DNA from: Xanthoparmelia taractica
Lineage: Eukaryota; Ascomycota; Lecanoromycetes; Lecanorales; Parmeliaceae
Direction: 5' to 3'
Assembly: GCA_033085395.1 (NCBI GenBank)
Contig: MU853188.1
Coordinates: forward strand, 174,347 to 238,346
Length of the DNA stretch: 64,000 bases
The notes below the pieces were generated by a model. That model worked only from the letters and a program-made list of their open reading frames with translations. It was not told where the DNA came from and did no database searches. Numbering within the stretch: the first letter of the stretch is position 1; each line of letters begins with the position of its first letter. Both the position numbers and the translations under genes were made by a program. This document shows, in pieces, positions 11,843-22,693 of the stretch.

Positions 11843-13357
11843 ATGTTTACCAGAGAGAAATACTGCGCTGTATGCGGTTGTCTTTTCAGCTTGCCCGAAA
11901 TTCGGGATCCCGTTCACCCGGATCCAGATGAGAACCCCTTGCTACCCCTCGGTGATCCTTACGATTCACGCATCCTCCCACGAGAGCTGACTGAAGTACG
12001 CCGCGGCTCTGCATACCCTAGTAACCCAGCTAACGCTGACTGGATAATTAGTGGCTCACTCATTTTCGTGTCGTCGGACACTGGGGAGACACGTAAATTA
12101 ATTTCTCGAATTATCCGTCGCAAAAAGCTGACCGGGGCAGAGACCCTTCTCTCGTGAATGTATCCACCACCCCCAAGTTCTTCACATCACAAGCTGCAAC
12201 TTGGTCATACAAAGAGGCTGTCGAACCTGAAGTCCCAAACGCAGCAGGAAAGATGGTGCAGGTACAGGTGTATGAATCCACACTCAACACTTCTGGCGAA
12301 GGCATGTTCCTTCCCATGCATAAGGCCTGCCTCGGTATCATCCAAAAATTGTGTTAGATGCGTCAAGCGTAGAGCCAAGCTTCAGGCCCGGAGATACCGA
12401 AAACGCTTGAGGCATTTTGTGATGCCCTACAGCAGCAAAGGTGGAGGAATTTCACTAAGCCAGATAAGTCAATTAGGGAGGATTCCTATTATACCAAAAA
12501 TAGCGGGATAGAATGGCCTCATGAGTACTATGGTGCGCGAAAATTCTGGACCGATGAATGGGATACAGAACCGGGATGGGAGGTGCGTATGGCAATATAG
12601 TGCACAAAGGCCTGCAAATACCTACTCTGCTGACTTCTCCGGTTGTCAGCTATTATGCGCCGATCCTTCGCCAATGAGAATACCCGACCTGCCTTCGTAC
12701 CTTCTCTCGGAGCTCCCGAAATCATCCTTCACATTTATGACACAAGGATCGCTTAAAGACCAAGTTGTGGAACGCCTCGGCTGGTTGGCTCCGGAGGAGA
12801 CCGATACAGTAATGGGCAACGGGACAGATTATGTCGATTGGGAGAAAGGCATACCAATACTACTAGAGAAAGCAGACATGATCAGTGCTGACGAGGGTGG
12901 GCAAGAAGAAGACAAGAAGAGACTTGCCTCCGCACCACTTGGATTGAAAAATCGATGGAGAATTTGGAAGATTCTGCAAGGCATGCGACTGGAGTACTGG
13001 ATATCACTCCAGTTTCTATCTGCGCGGTGATTCCGTCTGGGATGCCCCCCTCAAGTAGTCACGTCTGGGCCTCAGAGCACGTGTGGACAGTGCGATACTC
13101 CATTGCTAATGAATTGTGTGAGTTTTGAAACAGGAATTCTAGGTACTTTACGTACCCCATTCGGGCCACGAGCTTCTCCAATATGCTGGTATTCTGTTCT
13201 CCTTCCAAAATTACCACCCCACCCGTCTCTTCGCAATGTTTCCTTCCTATGGATTCTGAATCTCAGCTCCACAGTCCCGTTCCCAATCAGCCTTAACAAG
13301 CGGAAACCCACCGGGTGGGTTACCTGGAGGGTATGTTCTGATCAAGAGGGGCGGTAA
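11843..13357 (+). pseudogene. Decayed fungal F-box-type protein gene
   Basis: The first frame starts MFTREKYCAVCGCLFSLPEI, a CxxC opening common to a large fungal F-box-related family, and stops at 12157. Reading resumes in another frame with SVNVSTTPKFFTSQA and continues to GMFLPMHKACLGIIQKLC. It is then cut by TAG at 12355 and again at 12370, both where Gln would fit (C.MRQA.SQASGPE). It goes on with EAFCDALQQQRWRNF and GIEWPHEYYGARKFWTDEW. A possible intron (about 12567-12649, CTGAC and TTGTCAG) precedes LLCADPSPMRIPDLPSYLL, and an F-box-like SLGAPEIILHIYDT is in yet another frame. Later, LKNRWRIWKILQGMRLEYWISLQFLS remains. The family link rests on memory of similar fungal proteins, so it is moderate, but the decay is clear. 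Confidence 0.55.
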
Positions 13358-13769
13358 AGGGACTCTTAGTCGGTGACATCGAGCAACACAAGCAATATAG
13401 ATCCCTAGTGGTAGAATTTTCTCGTGTCTAGATGATAGGCAACGAATATTGTACGTCTCTTATATCGGGTTGCGCTCACCGGCGCTTAGAAGGCCGCTTG
13501 CCCGGCCGGCTAGCCCTAATTCAACCCTGATTCACCATATCCGGCTAGCGTAGGGCTCAATCGGGGCTAGGGGCTAGGCAAGGGGTGAACCTACTTCTAT
13601 ATAGAGTACACAAACTGCTATATGGGTTTTGACTTGGATATACTCAACGATAAATCCAAAAAGCTCCCTCGGACTGACTGTCATCAAAGATGCATGGTGT
13701 ATCACCGACTCTCCTTGCAGGATGGTGAGATACGAGTCATAAAACATACTAATTAGGAACGACAACTTA
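13358..13769. other. Spacer with GGCTAG-rich short repeats
   Basis: This spacer contains a GC-rich patch at about 13480-13590 in which GGCTAGC/GGCTAGG recurs several times (gccggctagccct, ccggctagcgtaggg, ggggctaggggctaggcaagg). No gene was seen. The patch may be the edge of an unidentified repeat. Confidence 0.4.
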
Positions 13770-15320
13770 TTGTCCGATGAGAGCTCGATAAGATGCACTC
13801 TCCAGCAGGTCAATTTGTACGAGAAATCTGGAGCGGATGCCCGCAAACCTGCTCGAAGCGGAAAAAGGGCTAGACGAGTGTGGCCTGAAAAGTACGCGAA
13901 CGTGGACGCGAAACTACTCTGGAACCGTAAGCACCTCGATTTGAACACCGCTAATTTGAGGGCCCCCAATCCACAGCTCACGGAAAGCGGACTGGGCGTA
14001 AATAGAGATGAAAGCCTCCCCTGGAGATTTTCGTGGGGTGCAGATGTGGTATTGGCTTACTGTTGGGAGGATGCTCGGACAACCCGTGGGATCAACATCA
14101 ACGGCAACAGCAAAAATGTCACTGCGAATCTCGAAGCCGCACTCCGCCAGCTACGGGAGAGCTATTGCACCAAGCAAAGTTTCAAGCTATGGGCGGATGC
14201 GATTTGCATCGATCAAAGCAATCTCGAAGAACGCGGCCAGCAGGTTGGTTGGAAGAGGCATATCTATGCTTCAGCTTGGCATGTGGTCATCTCGCTGGGT
14301 GTGGATGCTAACGAAAGTCTTCTCGCAATGACAGCCATCAAGCATCTCAATGCCCGTATCGCCATGGGGAGTAGAGCGGTCGATGCTTGACCGCTGTTTG
14401 TCATTTGGTCAACTCACAAGAGCCCTGTGACTAAAGAGATCTATCAGGCCTTGTATTCACTCCTAAACCGGCCGGCCCTGTTGACGACGTCTCTGGATCT
14501 TGGAAGAAGTGTCTCTCGGACGACGAGCTTCTCTAGTCCTTTGTGGATCACTTTGTGTTCTGTGGGGTGGATTACTTTGTGTCTTGTGGGGGACATATAC
14601 AATACTTCATGTTCATAGAAATTGTCCTCGCAAGTTGCGCGGGATCGATTCCCCAACAATGGCGGGTTGGAGGCCTCTTCAGAGTTTCTTTGGCAATTTC
14701 CACCATCACTCACAACTGTTCACTAGGACGAACATTACTCCTACCCAAATAGCCCTCCAGAGCCGACAAAGGTTTTCAGCATCAGTCTTGGCGCTAAGGT
14801 GACAGATCAGAGAGATCGTGCCCAGGAGGTTCTCAAGATTGAAAGCATCCCGTCTTTTGCTGAAATCAAACCTGGTTACCATTATTCTTCGCGATAGGTG
14901 TATATTGATTTCTCGAAAGTTCTCCTTGCTCGGGGGGCCAGTAAAACACGCCTCGGCTCGTTCAAAGTCCAGTTGCAGAGATCAACACAGGCCGAAACCC
15001 CGATACGGTTCCACAGGCTTTAAGTTACCCGATCATTGGACCGTTAGTCACTTGCATATATACCAAAGGAAAAAGCCAAAACGTTGCATCAGACTGCACC
15101 CACAATCTCCCATCCTAGGTTGTCTGCTGGGGCATGTCCACACGGCCCCACTACCCAGCTACTCGGCCAATACTCTGCCGATGGAGGTGAATCCGAAAGC
15201 AATGCAAGATTTGAGGGTGGTAACTTCGATTTCTAGTGAGAAATAATCCAACCGCATGGCCAAGCAACGGTGTGCCGCCAAGACGGGAGCGACCAATACA
15301 ACCAAGCCCTCGTTAACTTG
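13770..15320 (+). pseudogene. HET (heterokaryon incompatibility) domain gene relic
   Basis: The open frame 13770-14390 has the three HET blocks: VVLAYCWEDARTT with ININGN, then NLEAALRQLRESY, then LWADAICIDQSNLEERGQQV followed by IYASAWHVVISLGVD. No ATG begins this frame (it opens with TTG), and it stops at 14388. The next family segment is split between two frames: YQALYSLLNRP in one, and RRLWILEEVSLGRRASLVLCGSL-like residues in another at about 14480-14560. Further downstream, VTDQRDRAQEVL and VYIDFSKVLLARGAS (about 14800-14950) are again interrupted by stops. Intact HET proteins trigger cell death on fusion of incompatible hyphae. This copy cannot encode one. The 3' limit is approximate. 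Confidence 0.75.
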
Positions 15321-16860
15321 AGGCAGAACCTTGGAGATAACAAGAACGATGACGTCCAGTCTATCATGGTCGTCGTGTCCCCTTCACCGCTTTTGAGACA
15401 GTCTCAGGGAGCTACGAGTTTGCTGGAATCCAGCTGATGAGGAGGGTGAAGTTTTGCTTAATCGGCAAATCCAACAAGATTTGGTTCCGCGACCTCCTTA
15501 CTCCTCCGCAACGAGTAGAATGGAGCGCAACATTCTTCCCTTTTTCTCTACAGCCTACAAGCATTGTTCACGGTCGACCCAGGCCTTTCTCAGCATGAGC
15601 ATTTGATTGGAGACACTGCAAGGAAGTCCACTCCAAGAGCATTCAGCACTGAGCAGCGCGAGCACTAGAACAGCAATCTCGCTCTCATCTTCCTCGCTAG
15701 AACCAACAGAGACTCTGATCCATCAGATCAAGCTTTTCGGAAGGTCTGGGGTTTATTGCGCTTCTGGACTTAACAGTAATTAGTCGCAAAGATCCCGCCG
15801 TACGCCAGCAAGCGCTATCTCTCCTCTCTCGCGTGTCGCCTTCTCGGCTATAACGCACCTGGAGTGCCAACGATGCCAACTAGAGTCGACGACAGATGCT
15901 CAATGTAGAGAAAGAAGTGCTGGAGAATGTGAAAGTGCCGAGGATGTCCCCGAATCCTCGCGCATCCAGCGCATTGGTGCTGTTGAATACATGAACGAGC
16001 GGCACTTTCATCTGAGATCTGTTCTCAAAGATCAATCTAGACCCAGTGACCCTAAAGTTGTCGCTGATTTTTCCAGGTCTCTCGTGCACCATCTCAGCTA
16101 CCCCATAGACTCTTTCGCTTACCTTTCCCGAATAGGGAAATGATTGTCAGTCGGTGGTTGCGGATCGCGCGGCTATAGACCCATGATTGATGCTATCATT
16201 CCATTTTTACTGCTCAGAAAATCCTTCCTTGGTAACTCCAGTCCATAAGTCGCTCTATAGGCCTTTTTACGGTCTCCTTGCCACCCCATCTTTCCAAAAG
16301 ACTTTTACGAACGAATGTTGCTTCGCTCATGGCTCTGAACATGTATTCATTTTTGCAACTACGTTAGCACCCGCTAGAGTAAGGTTTTGCGGACAGCCGT
16401 TGAGTCCCGAAGTAAAAGAAGAACGAATCGCATCGACAAAGCGGTACTTTTGTGCCGTCAGCTCGCTACCCATTATTGGCAGCCTGGCCGGCCACGACTT
16501 TACTCTGTGGCTTTCCGACAATCTTCTAAGGACTCATCGCTTCTTTCTGCATACGCGCGCCCATCGGAGTATAACCGCCGTACCTTTGTGGCGTTGTCGC
16601 CTCTAAGTAGACCATTCGCAGCGTTCCGCATACGACTGCTGCTTACTCGGCATATGATTACTATACCCTCATATACTTAGTGGGCAAGTTCTCACGGCAT
16701 GACGCCTGGACATGTCGATCCGTTTGTATGCTATTTATCTTGCGAAGTCCGCAAGCACGTCTCCACTTCTCACTACCTCCACAACCCCATATATCAAGCC
16801 TTGGCAGTCTCCACCACCAACCTCAAAGACCAGTGAACAGATGCAACAAAGTATCGCAGC
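15321..16860. other. Intergenic, no supported gene
   Basis: About 1.5 kb without a recognisable gene. A minus-strand frame at 15880-16092 and plus-strand frames at 16187-16680 are open but match no family. Parts could be the far end of the HET relic. Confidence 0.35.
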
Positions 16861-17430
16861 ATGGGGATCGCGACCTCTCCAAGACTCTCCATCCTCCTCC
16901 TCCTCGCCGCGACCATCCCTACCTCATACTGCCACGACCCATGCGGTCCCGTCATCCAAGGCCCCAACCTACCCAACAACACCTGCAACGCCACCATCGA
17001 CCTCGTCACCGCCCCCGCCGTCTACGGCGCCCTCCTCCTAAACGACGGCTCCGGCCTCAACATAACCTGGTACAACTGCCTCCCCGTCGTCTTCGACGCC
17101 TGCACCGCAATCACCGCCCCCTCCACCCCGACCGGCGCCTGGAACTGGACAGACCCGGGCTCCCAATGCGTCATGGGCTTTTGGCTCCCGCAGTATAATG
17201 GCAGCGCCCCGCTGCCGTCGTATGAGACGTGCGTGGATAATATCTTTACGCCGATGTATAACATTGGGATGGATGTTGGGGGGACGAAGTATAATCAGGT
17301 TACGGTCAATTTGAGGGTGTTGCCGGATAATTTCCAGACGGGCGTGCAAGTGGATTGCGGGTATCCGAGTTATACGATTACTTATTTGCCGCTTGTGCAG
17401 GGGCCGGAGATCCCGCTGACGAGGGGGTGA
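16861..17430 (+). CDS. Small secreted cysteine-rich protein, hypothetical
   Basis: A single exon encodes 189 residues. The N-terminus MGIATSPRLSILLLLAATIPTSYC is a signal peptide: a short n-region, a Leu/Ile/Ala core, and likely cleavage near residue 22-24. The mature part has eight cysteines in all (including SYC and DPC), N-glycosylation sites such as NNT, NAT, NIT, NWT and NGS, and no transmembrane segment. I do not recognise the family. The composition suits a secreted or cell-wall protein or an effector-like protein. The coding strand is strikingly C-rich in the first half and G-rich from about 17200 on. Other frames across this gene (16680-17198 and 17038-17562) are shadows. Confidence 0.62.
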   Translation: MGIATSPRLSILLLLAATIPTSYCHDPCGPVIQGPNLPNNTCNATIDLVTAPAVYGALLLNDGSGLNITWYNCLPVVFDACTAITAPSTPTGAWNWTDPGSQCVMGFWLPQYNGSAPLPSYETCVDNIFTPMYNIGMDVGGTKYNQVTVNLRVLPDNFQTGVQVDCGYPSYTITYLPLVQGPEIPLTRG

Positions 17431-18357
17431 GAGCGTTTTGTTTGTTTGTGCTGTGTGGGATATGGATGGGTGTTGGGATTTCTTTTCGGTGGCCTGATTT
17501 AACGAGGTGAAATCTACTTTATCTTCCCTTGGCTTATCTTTTCTTGTATAACAAGCGAGCAATCGTACTTTTGGGTAAAGTAATCACGATGAAAAGAATA
17601 AGATGATGGTATTTTTTTTCCTCAAGCATCTCTTCTCCACGCTCTGAAATCAAACCTCATAATGTTACGTATCTCCGGTCCAAACCCCATGGCGACTTTG
17701 CTCACTAAGACGCTTCTGCAGCTATTTCTCATTCAATCAACTTGGAGGGGGAATCTTATGTTGGCCAAGGTATATTGCTTTAAGAGTGCTGAGCCGTCAG
17801 ATCGTGAACTCGTAAGCTAGGCTAAAAGGGGCTTTGACGGCACTTACCGGGGCGTTCGACTCCGGTTTTCTGGATTTGGGGTTGGGATCTCGCTTAGAAT
17901 AGGGTGGGGAGTAGGAGGATGGGGCTGAAGGGGGAAAGGTGGGGGTGGGGGTTGCGTTCGGTGGTAGGAGGATGGAGATGGGGATGGAGATGGGGATGGG
18001 GATTGAGATAGATGGATGGATATGGGATGAGATGAGAGAGTTGGGGATGGTTGGGGATGATGTGGGTGGATGGAAGTGTGATTGGGATGTCAAGGGATGT
18101 ATGTGTGCACAGATAGAGATGGGGATGAGGATGGGGATGAGATGAGATGAGGGAGTTGGGAATGATGCGGTTGATGGATGCGTGTGAAGGGCTGGGTTCG
18201 GAAGTGTTGCACGATGTGCGGAAGTTTTGTGAACGCTGTCGGTATGTATCCAGGCGATGCTGATGATGATGATAATAATGGTTAATTCTAAGTGGGCTCA
18301 AAACACGAAAGTGAAATAGTAGTATTGGTTGCTGGTAGGAGGAAGAGGAGGCTGGAC
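17431..18357. other. Intergenic with G-rich minisatellite
   Basis: This is the shared 3' side of the secreted-protein gene and the convergent ATG3 gene. No gene was seen apart from the repeat tract listed separately. Confidence 0.5.
17935..18155. repeat. GGGGATGGAGAT-type minisatellite
   Basis: A purine-rich tract on the plus strand is built from degenerate 6-bp units around GGGATG/GGAGAT (for example atggagatggggatggag repeated near 17970-18005 and again near 18115-18145), with GATGAGAT variants between. Apparent frames here are artefacts of the repeat. Confidence 0.8.
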
Positions 18358-19631
18358 CTAGACGCCCATTGTGAAATCGTGTTCTATCCCTGGCGTCACC
18401 GAGGCCATGAACTGGAGAAGATTGTTGTCAGCCCCGTTTTTCGACCTTGGAGATGACTGCTGATAGTGAAGACGGGGATGCAGATTCATACCTTCAAAAA
18501 CACAACCAAATACTGATCCACCCTAATCGCCACTTCCTCTTCCTTCGAGACCCCACCTTCGTGCTGCAACACCTCCCACTCGTCGCCTCCCGCCCCACCT
18601 GCAGCAGCTACCCCACTGCTATGACCTCTCCGGTCTGCAATCTGTGTCGCTTTCATCTCATCCACCAGCCCTTCCATTCCGCTCTCCACTTTACCTGACC
18701 CTTCCGCACCCTTCCCACTGCCATTTCCTCTCCGCATCTTCTCCAGCCGTATCTTGAGCGCTGCGTCGGCGCGGTCCAGTAGCACTTTCATGACACTGGC
18801 ATGCTTACACGGGTGTATGGATGCCATTCTTACCGAGTTGTCGAAAAAGGGAAAGTCCTCGAGTGTCACGGTTTTGTCGGCGTAGTCGCCGACTATATCT
18901 TCCATCATTAGGTGGGGTGGAAGCGGGTGCGAGGACGAGGAATAGCCGGATAGGTAGAGTCGGGGGGTTCGGTAGTAGGGTGTATAGGTTATGTAGAGTG
19001 TGTAGGTCCGCAGCGGTCTGTGATTCAATTAGAGTGGGTCAGCTGATGCTTGCTTGCCTCGAATTCGTTGTTGGGGGCTTAGGAAGAGAGTGAAGACTTA
19101 CGCAGCACTGCCGCTGGCTTTCGGGTCGCGGATTATAGCCTCTTCATCGTCGTCTTCGTCTTCCATATCCGGAATCTCCTCTTCCTCTTCCCGTTCCCCC
19201 ACATTCCCACTTTCATCCACCGTCCTCACATCCCGCATCCTCGCCTCTTGACTCGCAGCGAGCCCGCCCGTCCGCAACCATCCGTCGTCCTCTCCTCCCG
19301 CTCCTCCTCCCCCTTCTCCGCCAGCGGCAAACCCGTCCTGCACCATCGCCTCATCCTGCCCCGCATCGCCAGCAAAGTTCTCGTCGAGTCTCCTGTGACA
19401 TGGCACGCCGCGTGTTATGAGGAACTGCTTTGTAGGAGGCAGGTAGGAGACGCGTTTTGAAGGAGTCGAGGCGTCGGACCAGGACCAGGTGGGGAATTTG
19501 TAAACGAGATAGTCGCCAGCGAGGACGAACTCTTCGGGCGTCACTTGACCCGTTGCGCGGAAGGTGGAGGTGTGTGAGATGGGGGCCCAGCGGTCTCGGA
19601 GGGTATCGAGGGTGGAGTGAATCAAGTTCAT
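18358..19631 (-). CDS. ATG3: Autophagy E2-like conjugating enzyme Atg3
   Basis: Three exons, 19631-19102, 19017-18492 and 18411-18358, join in frame to 369 residues. The introns are 84 and 80 bp, both GT..AG. Atg3 transfers Atg8 to phosphatidylethanolamine at the growing autophagosome in the cytoplasm. Diagnostic segments are the start MNLIHSTLDTLRDRWAP, ITPEEF-like VTPEEFVLAGDYLVYKFPTW, RGVPCHRRLDENFAGDAG, then RTYTLYITYTPYYRTPRLYL. The catalytic cysteine is in HPCKHASVM, and the gene ends [27 protein letters not shown]. The central flexible region (about residues 95-175) is Gly/Glu-rich. The final 54-bp exon completes the conserved tail. The frame is open upstream to 19820, but conservation starts at 19631. 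Confidence 0.97.
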
Positions 19632-20106
19632 GGTATGGTATATTATGTCTTTGTTGAATACAACAGTATGTATGGAGTTGAGTTGTTGATGCTGTCGAGA
19701 TTGTTGTTTGTTTGCAGCCTTTGAACAGGATTTGGGAGTGGGGAGGTAAGGCGGCGATAAGACACTAGCGTCACAAGGTTGCCTGACTGCTAATTCATGT
19801 GACTCGATAATACTTATCACGAACCTCGATCATCATTTTCTGACGATAATATAACACCCGCTATTCGATTGAATATACGAAAATTGTATCAATTGTCTAT
19901 CTTACACCATGTCTCTGCCTTGTTGCTGATGCGGGGCTGGTTCTCGTAGCGGCGGTACGCCCGAAAATGCCAGCTGTACAACATAAATATCTTATTTCTC
20001 TGAGAATGGACCTGGCCTTGCTGGACGTAGATATTGAGATCGTCTGGGAGTACCAAGCAGCTATCAGTTGTTGAGATAGTTACCCCCCGAATCACCTTCC
20101 TTGGAA
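19632..20106. promoter_or_regulatory. Bidirectional promoter region between ATG3 and hydrolase
   Basis: The two genes start 475 bp apart on opposite strands, so this spacer must serve both. No clear TATA box or repeat operator was recognised. Confidence 0.45.
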
Positions 20107-21102
20107 ATGGCATTGCCTCTCCAAACCGTGGCTATCCCCAAAGAGATCACCGCAGCAAACGTTATCCTCCCCCATAAATCCACCGCCGCCATCGCTTGTA
20201 CTTACGTCTCCGGAACAGACCCCGCTGACCTCGTCGTCTTCCTCAATGGCCTCATGACCGACAAATCCTTCTGGATCCCCGTCATAGCTGGCATCATCCA
20301 TCAGCGCAAAACTCTCGCCCCAGGATTCCCGTCAATGCTAGCCTACGACCGCTATGGCGTGGGTCTGACGGAAGATCGTGATCCGCTAGATCATGGGAGG
20401 GAGCAGGGTCATGGCCACGATTGCTCGGACGCGGCTGAGGATCTGCATCATCTCATTGGCCATTTCTCGAAAGAATCGAAGTTGCAGAGTGGAGAGAAGT
20501 TGAGGGTTGTGCTTGTGGGTAATTCGATTGGCTGCGCCATTGCGAGATTGTATGCTGAGAGGTATCCTGTGGCTGCGGTGTTGCTTCTCGATTCCATCAT
20601 GGCAAATTCAAACTTCGATTTCTGGCCGGATCCTGATAAGCAGGGGTTTGATAAGCGGCAGATGCCAGCTGATGTGAGCGTTGAGGTGTTGAGGGAGCAG
20701 AGAGCGAAATTTGCAGCTATTTTCCGCCCGGATGTCATCAACAGGGAAGGCTTGAGCAGACGGAATCTAGCCAAGCTTCTTCCGCATAGCGACGCTCCTA
20801 TGCTAGGCAATCAGAGAGAGACACCCTGGGTGACGGTCGTCGGGCATGATTTCGATACCTTTGCCGCAGAGAGCTTGAGGACGATGGGTACGCCGATTGG
20901 GTTGTCGATGATGTATATGAATCCCATGTGGCATAAGTATAACCAGGGTCTTGTGCATATCACAGATCGAGAGAAGAGTAAGGGACCCATTTTTGCAAAG
21001 GGCTGCGGCCATTTCATTCAGAGGGATGATCCGGATTTTGTTATCAGAGAGACGCTGGAGCTGGTGGATAAGGTCAGGTTGCAGCACTCTGCAGTGTGGT
21101 AA
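20107..21102 (+). CDS. Alpha/beta hydrolase
   Basis: A single exon encodes 331 residues of an alpha/beta-hydrolase fold enzyme. The strand-loop FLNGLMTDKSFW gives an oxyanion-side segment, and the nucleophile elbow is VLVGNSIGCAIARL (G-N-S-I-G, Ser nucleophile). The catalytic His is in AKGCGHFIQRDDPD near the C-terminus. The acid is probably an Asp in VVGHDFDTFAAES. There is no signal peptide or membrane segment. The substrate is unknown (an ester, epoxide or C-C bond hydrolase is possible). The start chosen is the first ATG. The frame extends two codons further without one. Its promoter is shared with ATG3, but the two are not evidently linked in function. Confidence 0.93.
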   Translation: MALPLQTVAIPKEITAANVILPHKSTAAIACTYVSGTDPADLVVFLNGLMTDKSFWIPVIAGIIHQRKTLAPGFPSMLAYDRYGVGLTEDRDPLDHGREQGHGHDCSDAAEDLHHLIGHFSKESKLQSGEKLRVVLVGNSIGCAIARLYAERYPVAAVLLLDSIMANSNFDFWPDPDKQGFDKRQMPADVSVEVLREQRAKFAAIFRPDVINREGLSRRNLAKLLPHSDAPMLGNQRETPWVTVVGHDFDTFAAESLRTMGTPIGLSMMYMNPMWHKYNQGLVHITDREKSKGPIFAKGCGHFIQRDDPDFVIRETLELVDKVRLQHSAVW

Positions 21103-21412
21103 GTCCCGATTATAGGTGAAGGGCAATGGTCTTGGCTATTTTGCCGGGCTGATGGTGCGTTGGATGCGTCATTGCTGCGAATCTATTGTTGGGTTGGTTC
21201 AGATGAAACGCTGCAACTTGAAGTCACGCCCAAAAGCAAAAGGGAGATTGACAAACTAAATAGATGCTGCAATATCATATCCTAGACCCGCAATGCACGA
21301 CGCTATGCAGTTTCGAAACATGTTCCTCTGGAATGATGATAGATGCGATTCCCAAAACTCCACGGCCTTTGGCCTTTCTTTCCATCTTTGCTTTCCGCCA
21401 TCCTCTAAATTT
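21103..21412. other. Convergent intergenic spacer
   Basis: This spacer lies between the 3' ends of the hydrolase and ALG5 and should hold both polyadenylation regions. No gene was seen. Confidence 0.5.
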
Positions 21413-22693
21413 TCACGAACGCCTGTAAACACCCAGACCCCATGCTGCCCGAAGAACGGCCAACCCCCAAGCCATGCCCAGACTATCCCAGAGCACGTTC
21501 AGCTTACTACCTTTCACTTCCTGCCAGCCAATCGGTACTTCCGCTACGGGTATACCGGCTGACTCCGCAAGCATCAGCATCTCGACGTCAAATATCCATC
21601 CTTCCGAGTGCATATACGGTATTATGTATGGTAGTGATGCGCGAGAAAAGAGCTTGAAGCCGCATTGGGTATCCCGGATTGCGGCCGTGGCGGGAGGCGT
21701 GAGGAGGCGGAGGAGGAGATGGAAGGAATGCATGAGGAGATTGCGGAGGAATGAACGCTGTAGAAAGGTCATCAGAACCATTCGATTGATCTGTGATACG
21801 ATCACGCGACATACCTTGACGACGGCCTCGCTCCCCACAAGATGCGCTCTCGACCCCACAGCCACGGCCCTCCCCTTAGCATCTTCAATCTTCTTAGATG
21901 CCCTGACTAGCTTGCCCAGATCCTCGAACTTGCTCGCACCGTCCGCATCGGCAAAGATGGCATATTGCCCTCTCACATGCCGCATCCCGTGTGTGACTGC
22001 TCCTCCTTTACCACGGTTTTGATGTAGACTTATTACCCGTATGCATGATGCACTTTTGCCTCCCAGGTCCCTTGCAAATTGTAATGCCGTGTCAATGGTT
22101 TTGTCCGTGGACCCATCCGAGACAACGAGAATCTCCCAGCCTGAGAGCCGATTGTTGGGCGACTCTGCGTAGCCGTTCGGGGTTGCTTGCGTGGCATCCT
22201 TTCGTTTTGCGCGATTGCCGTTGGCCTGCGTCTTAGGAGTTTCGCTGCCGTATGCATGTTGTAAATAGTCCACGGCCTCAGTCAACATTGCCTCTAATCT
22301 TTCCTCCTCATTGAACGCTGGTACAACAAGTGACATGAAGACTTCCGCTTCCTCGACCTGTAGATTTGATTCTGTAGTGTCCCCTCTGCGTCGTGCGGCC
22401 TCTTTCTGTGCATCGTATTCGTCTTGCCAGCAGGGTAACGGTCTGGCCTCACCGGAATACTCGCCGGGCTCGATAGTCCTGTAAGTCTTCTCCGATCGGA
22501 GGGGAGGACGTGGTATGGGGGCGACGATGAAGAGGGCGAGGTAGAACTATGAACAATTAGCAAATCTTCTCAAGATCGAATCCGGTAAACATACCAGCAC
22601 AAAAAAGCCAACAACTGTAGACACTGTCAATGCTACGATCAGCGGCAAAGGGACTCCTTGGCTTGTCCTGAGGACATCGCGAAGGTAGTCCAT
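21413..22693 (-). CDS. ALG5: Dolichyl-phosphate beta-glucosyltransferase Alg5
   Basis: Three exons, 22693-22595, 22546-21815 and 21757-21413, join in frame to 391 residues. The enzyme makes dolichyl-phosphate-glucose on the cytosolic face of the ER for N-glycan assembly. The N-terminus has a membrane anchor (LPLIVALTVSTVVGFFVL continuing into FYLALFIVAPIP). The GT2 fold follows with SLVVPAFNEEERLEAML, VSDGSTDKT, HQNRGKGGAV, the DxD-type FADADGASKF and DTQCGFKLFSR, and it ends near SEGWIFDVEMLMLAE and EVPIGWQEVKGSKLNV. The second intron (57 bp, GTATGT..CTGAT..TACAG) has no stop and a length divisible by three, so unspliced reading adds 19 residues at VVK|RSF. Family proteins run VVK directly into RSFLRN. 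Confidence 0.96.

Noticed and set aside
17038..17562. 174-residue minus frame across the secreted-protein gene
   Set aside because: It overlaps a gene with a clear signal peptide and is only open because of skewed composition.
17797..18301. Minus frames rich in His, Pro and Ser
   Set aside because: They are translations of the G-rich minisatellite.
20107..22693. Functional link between hydrolase, ATG3 and ALG5
   Set aside because: They are neighbours but belong to unrelated pathways; fungal housekeeping genes are often adjacent by chance.
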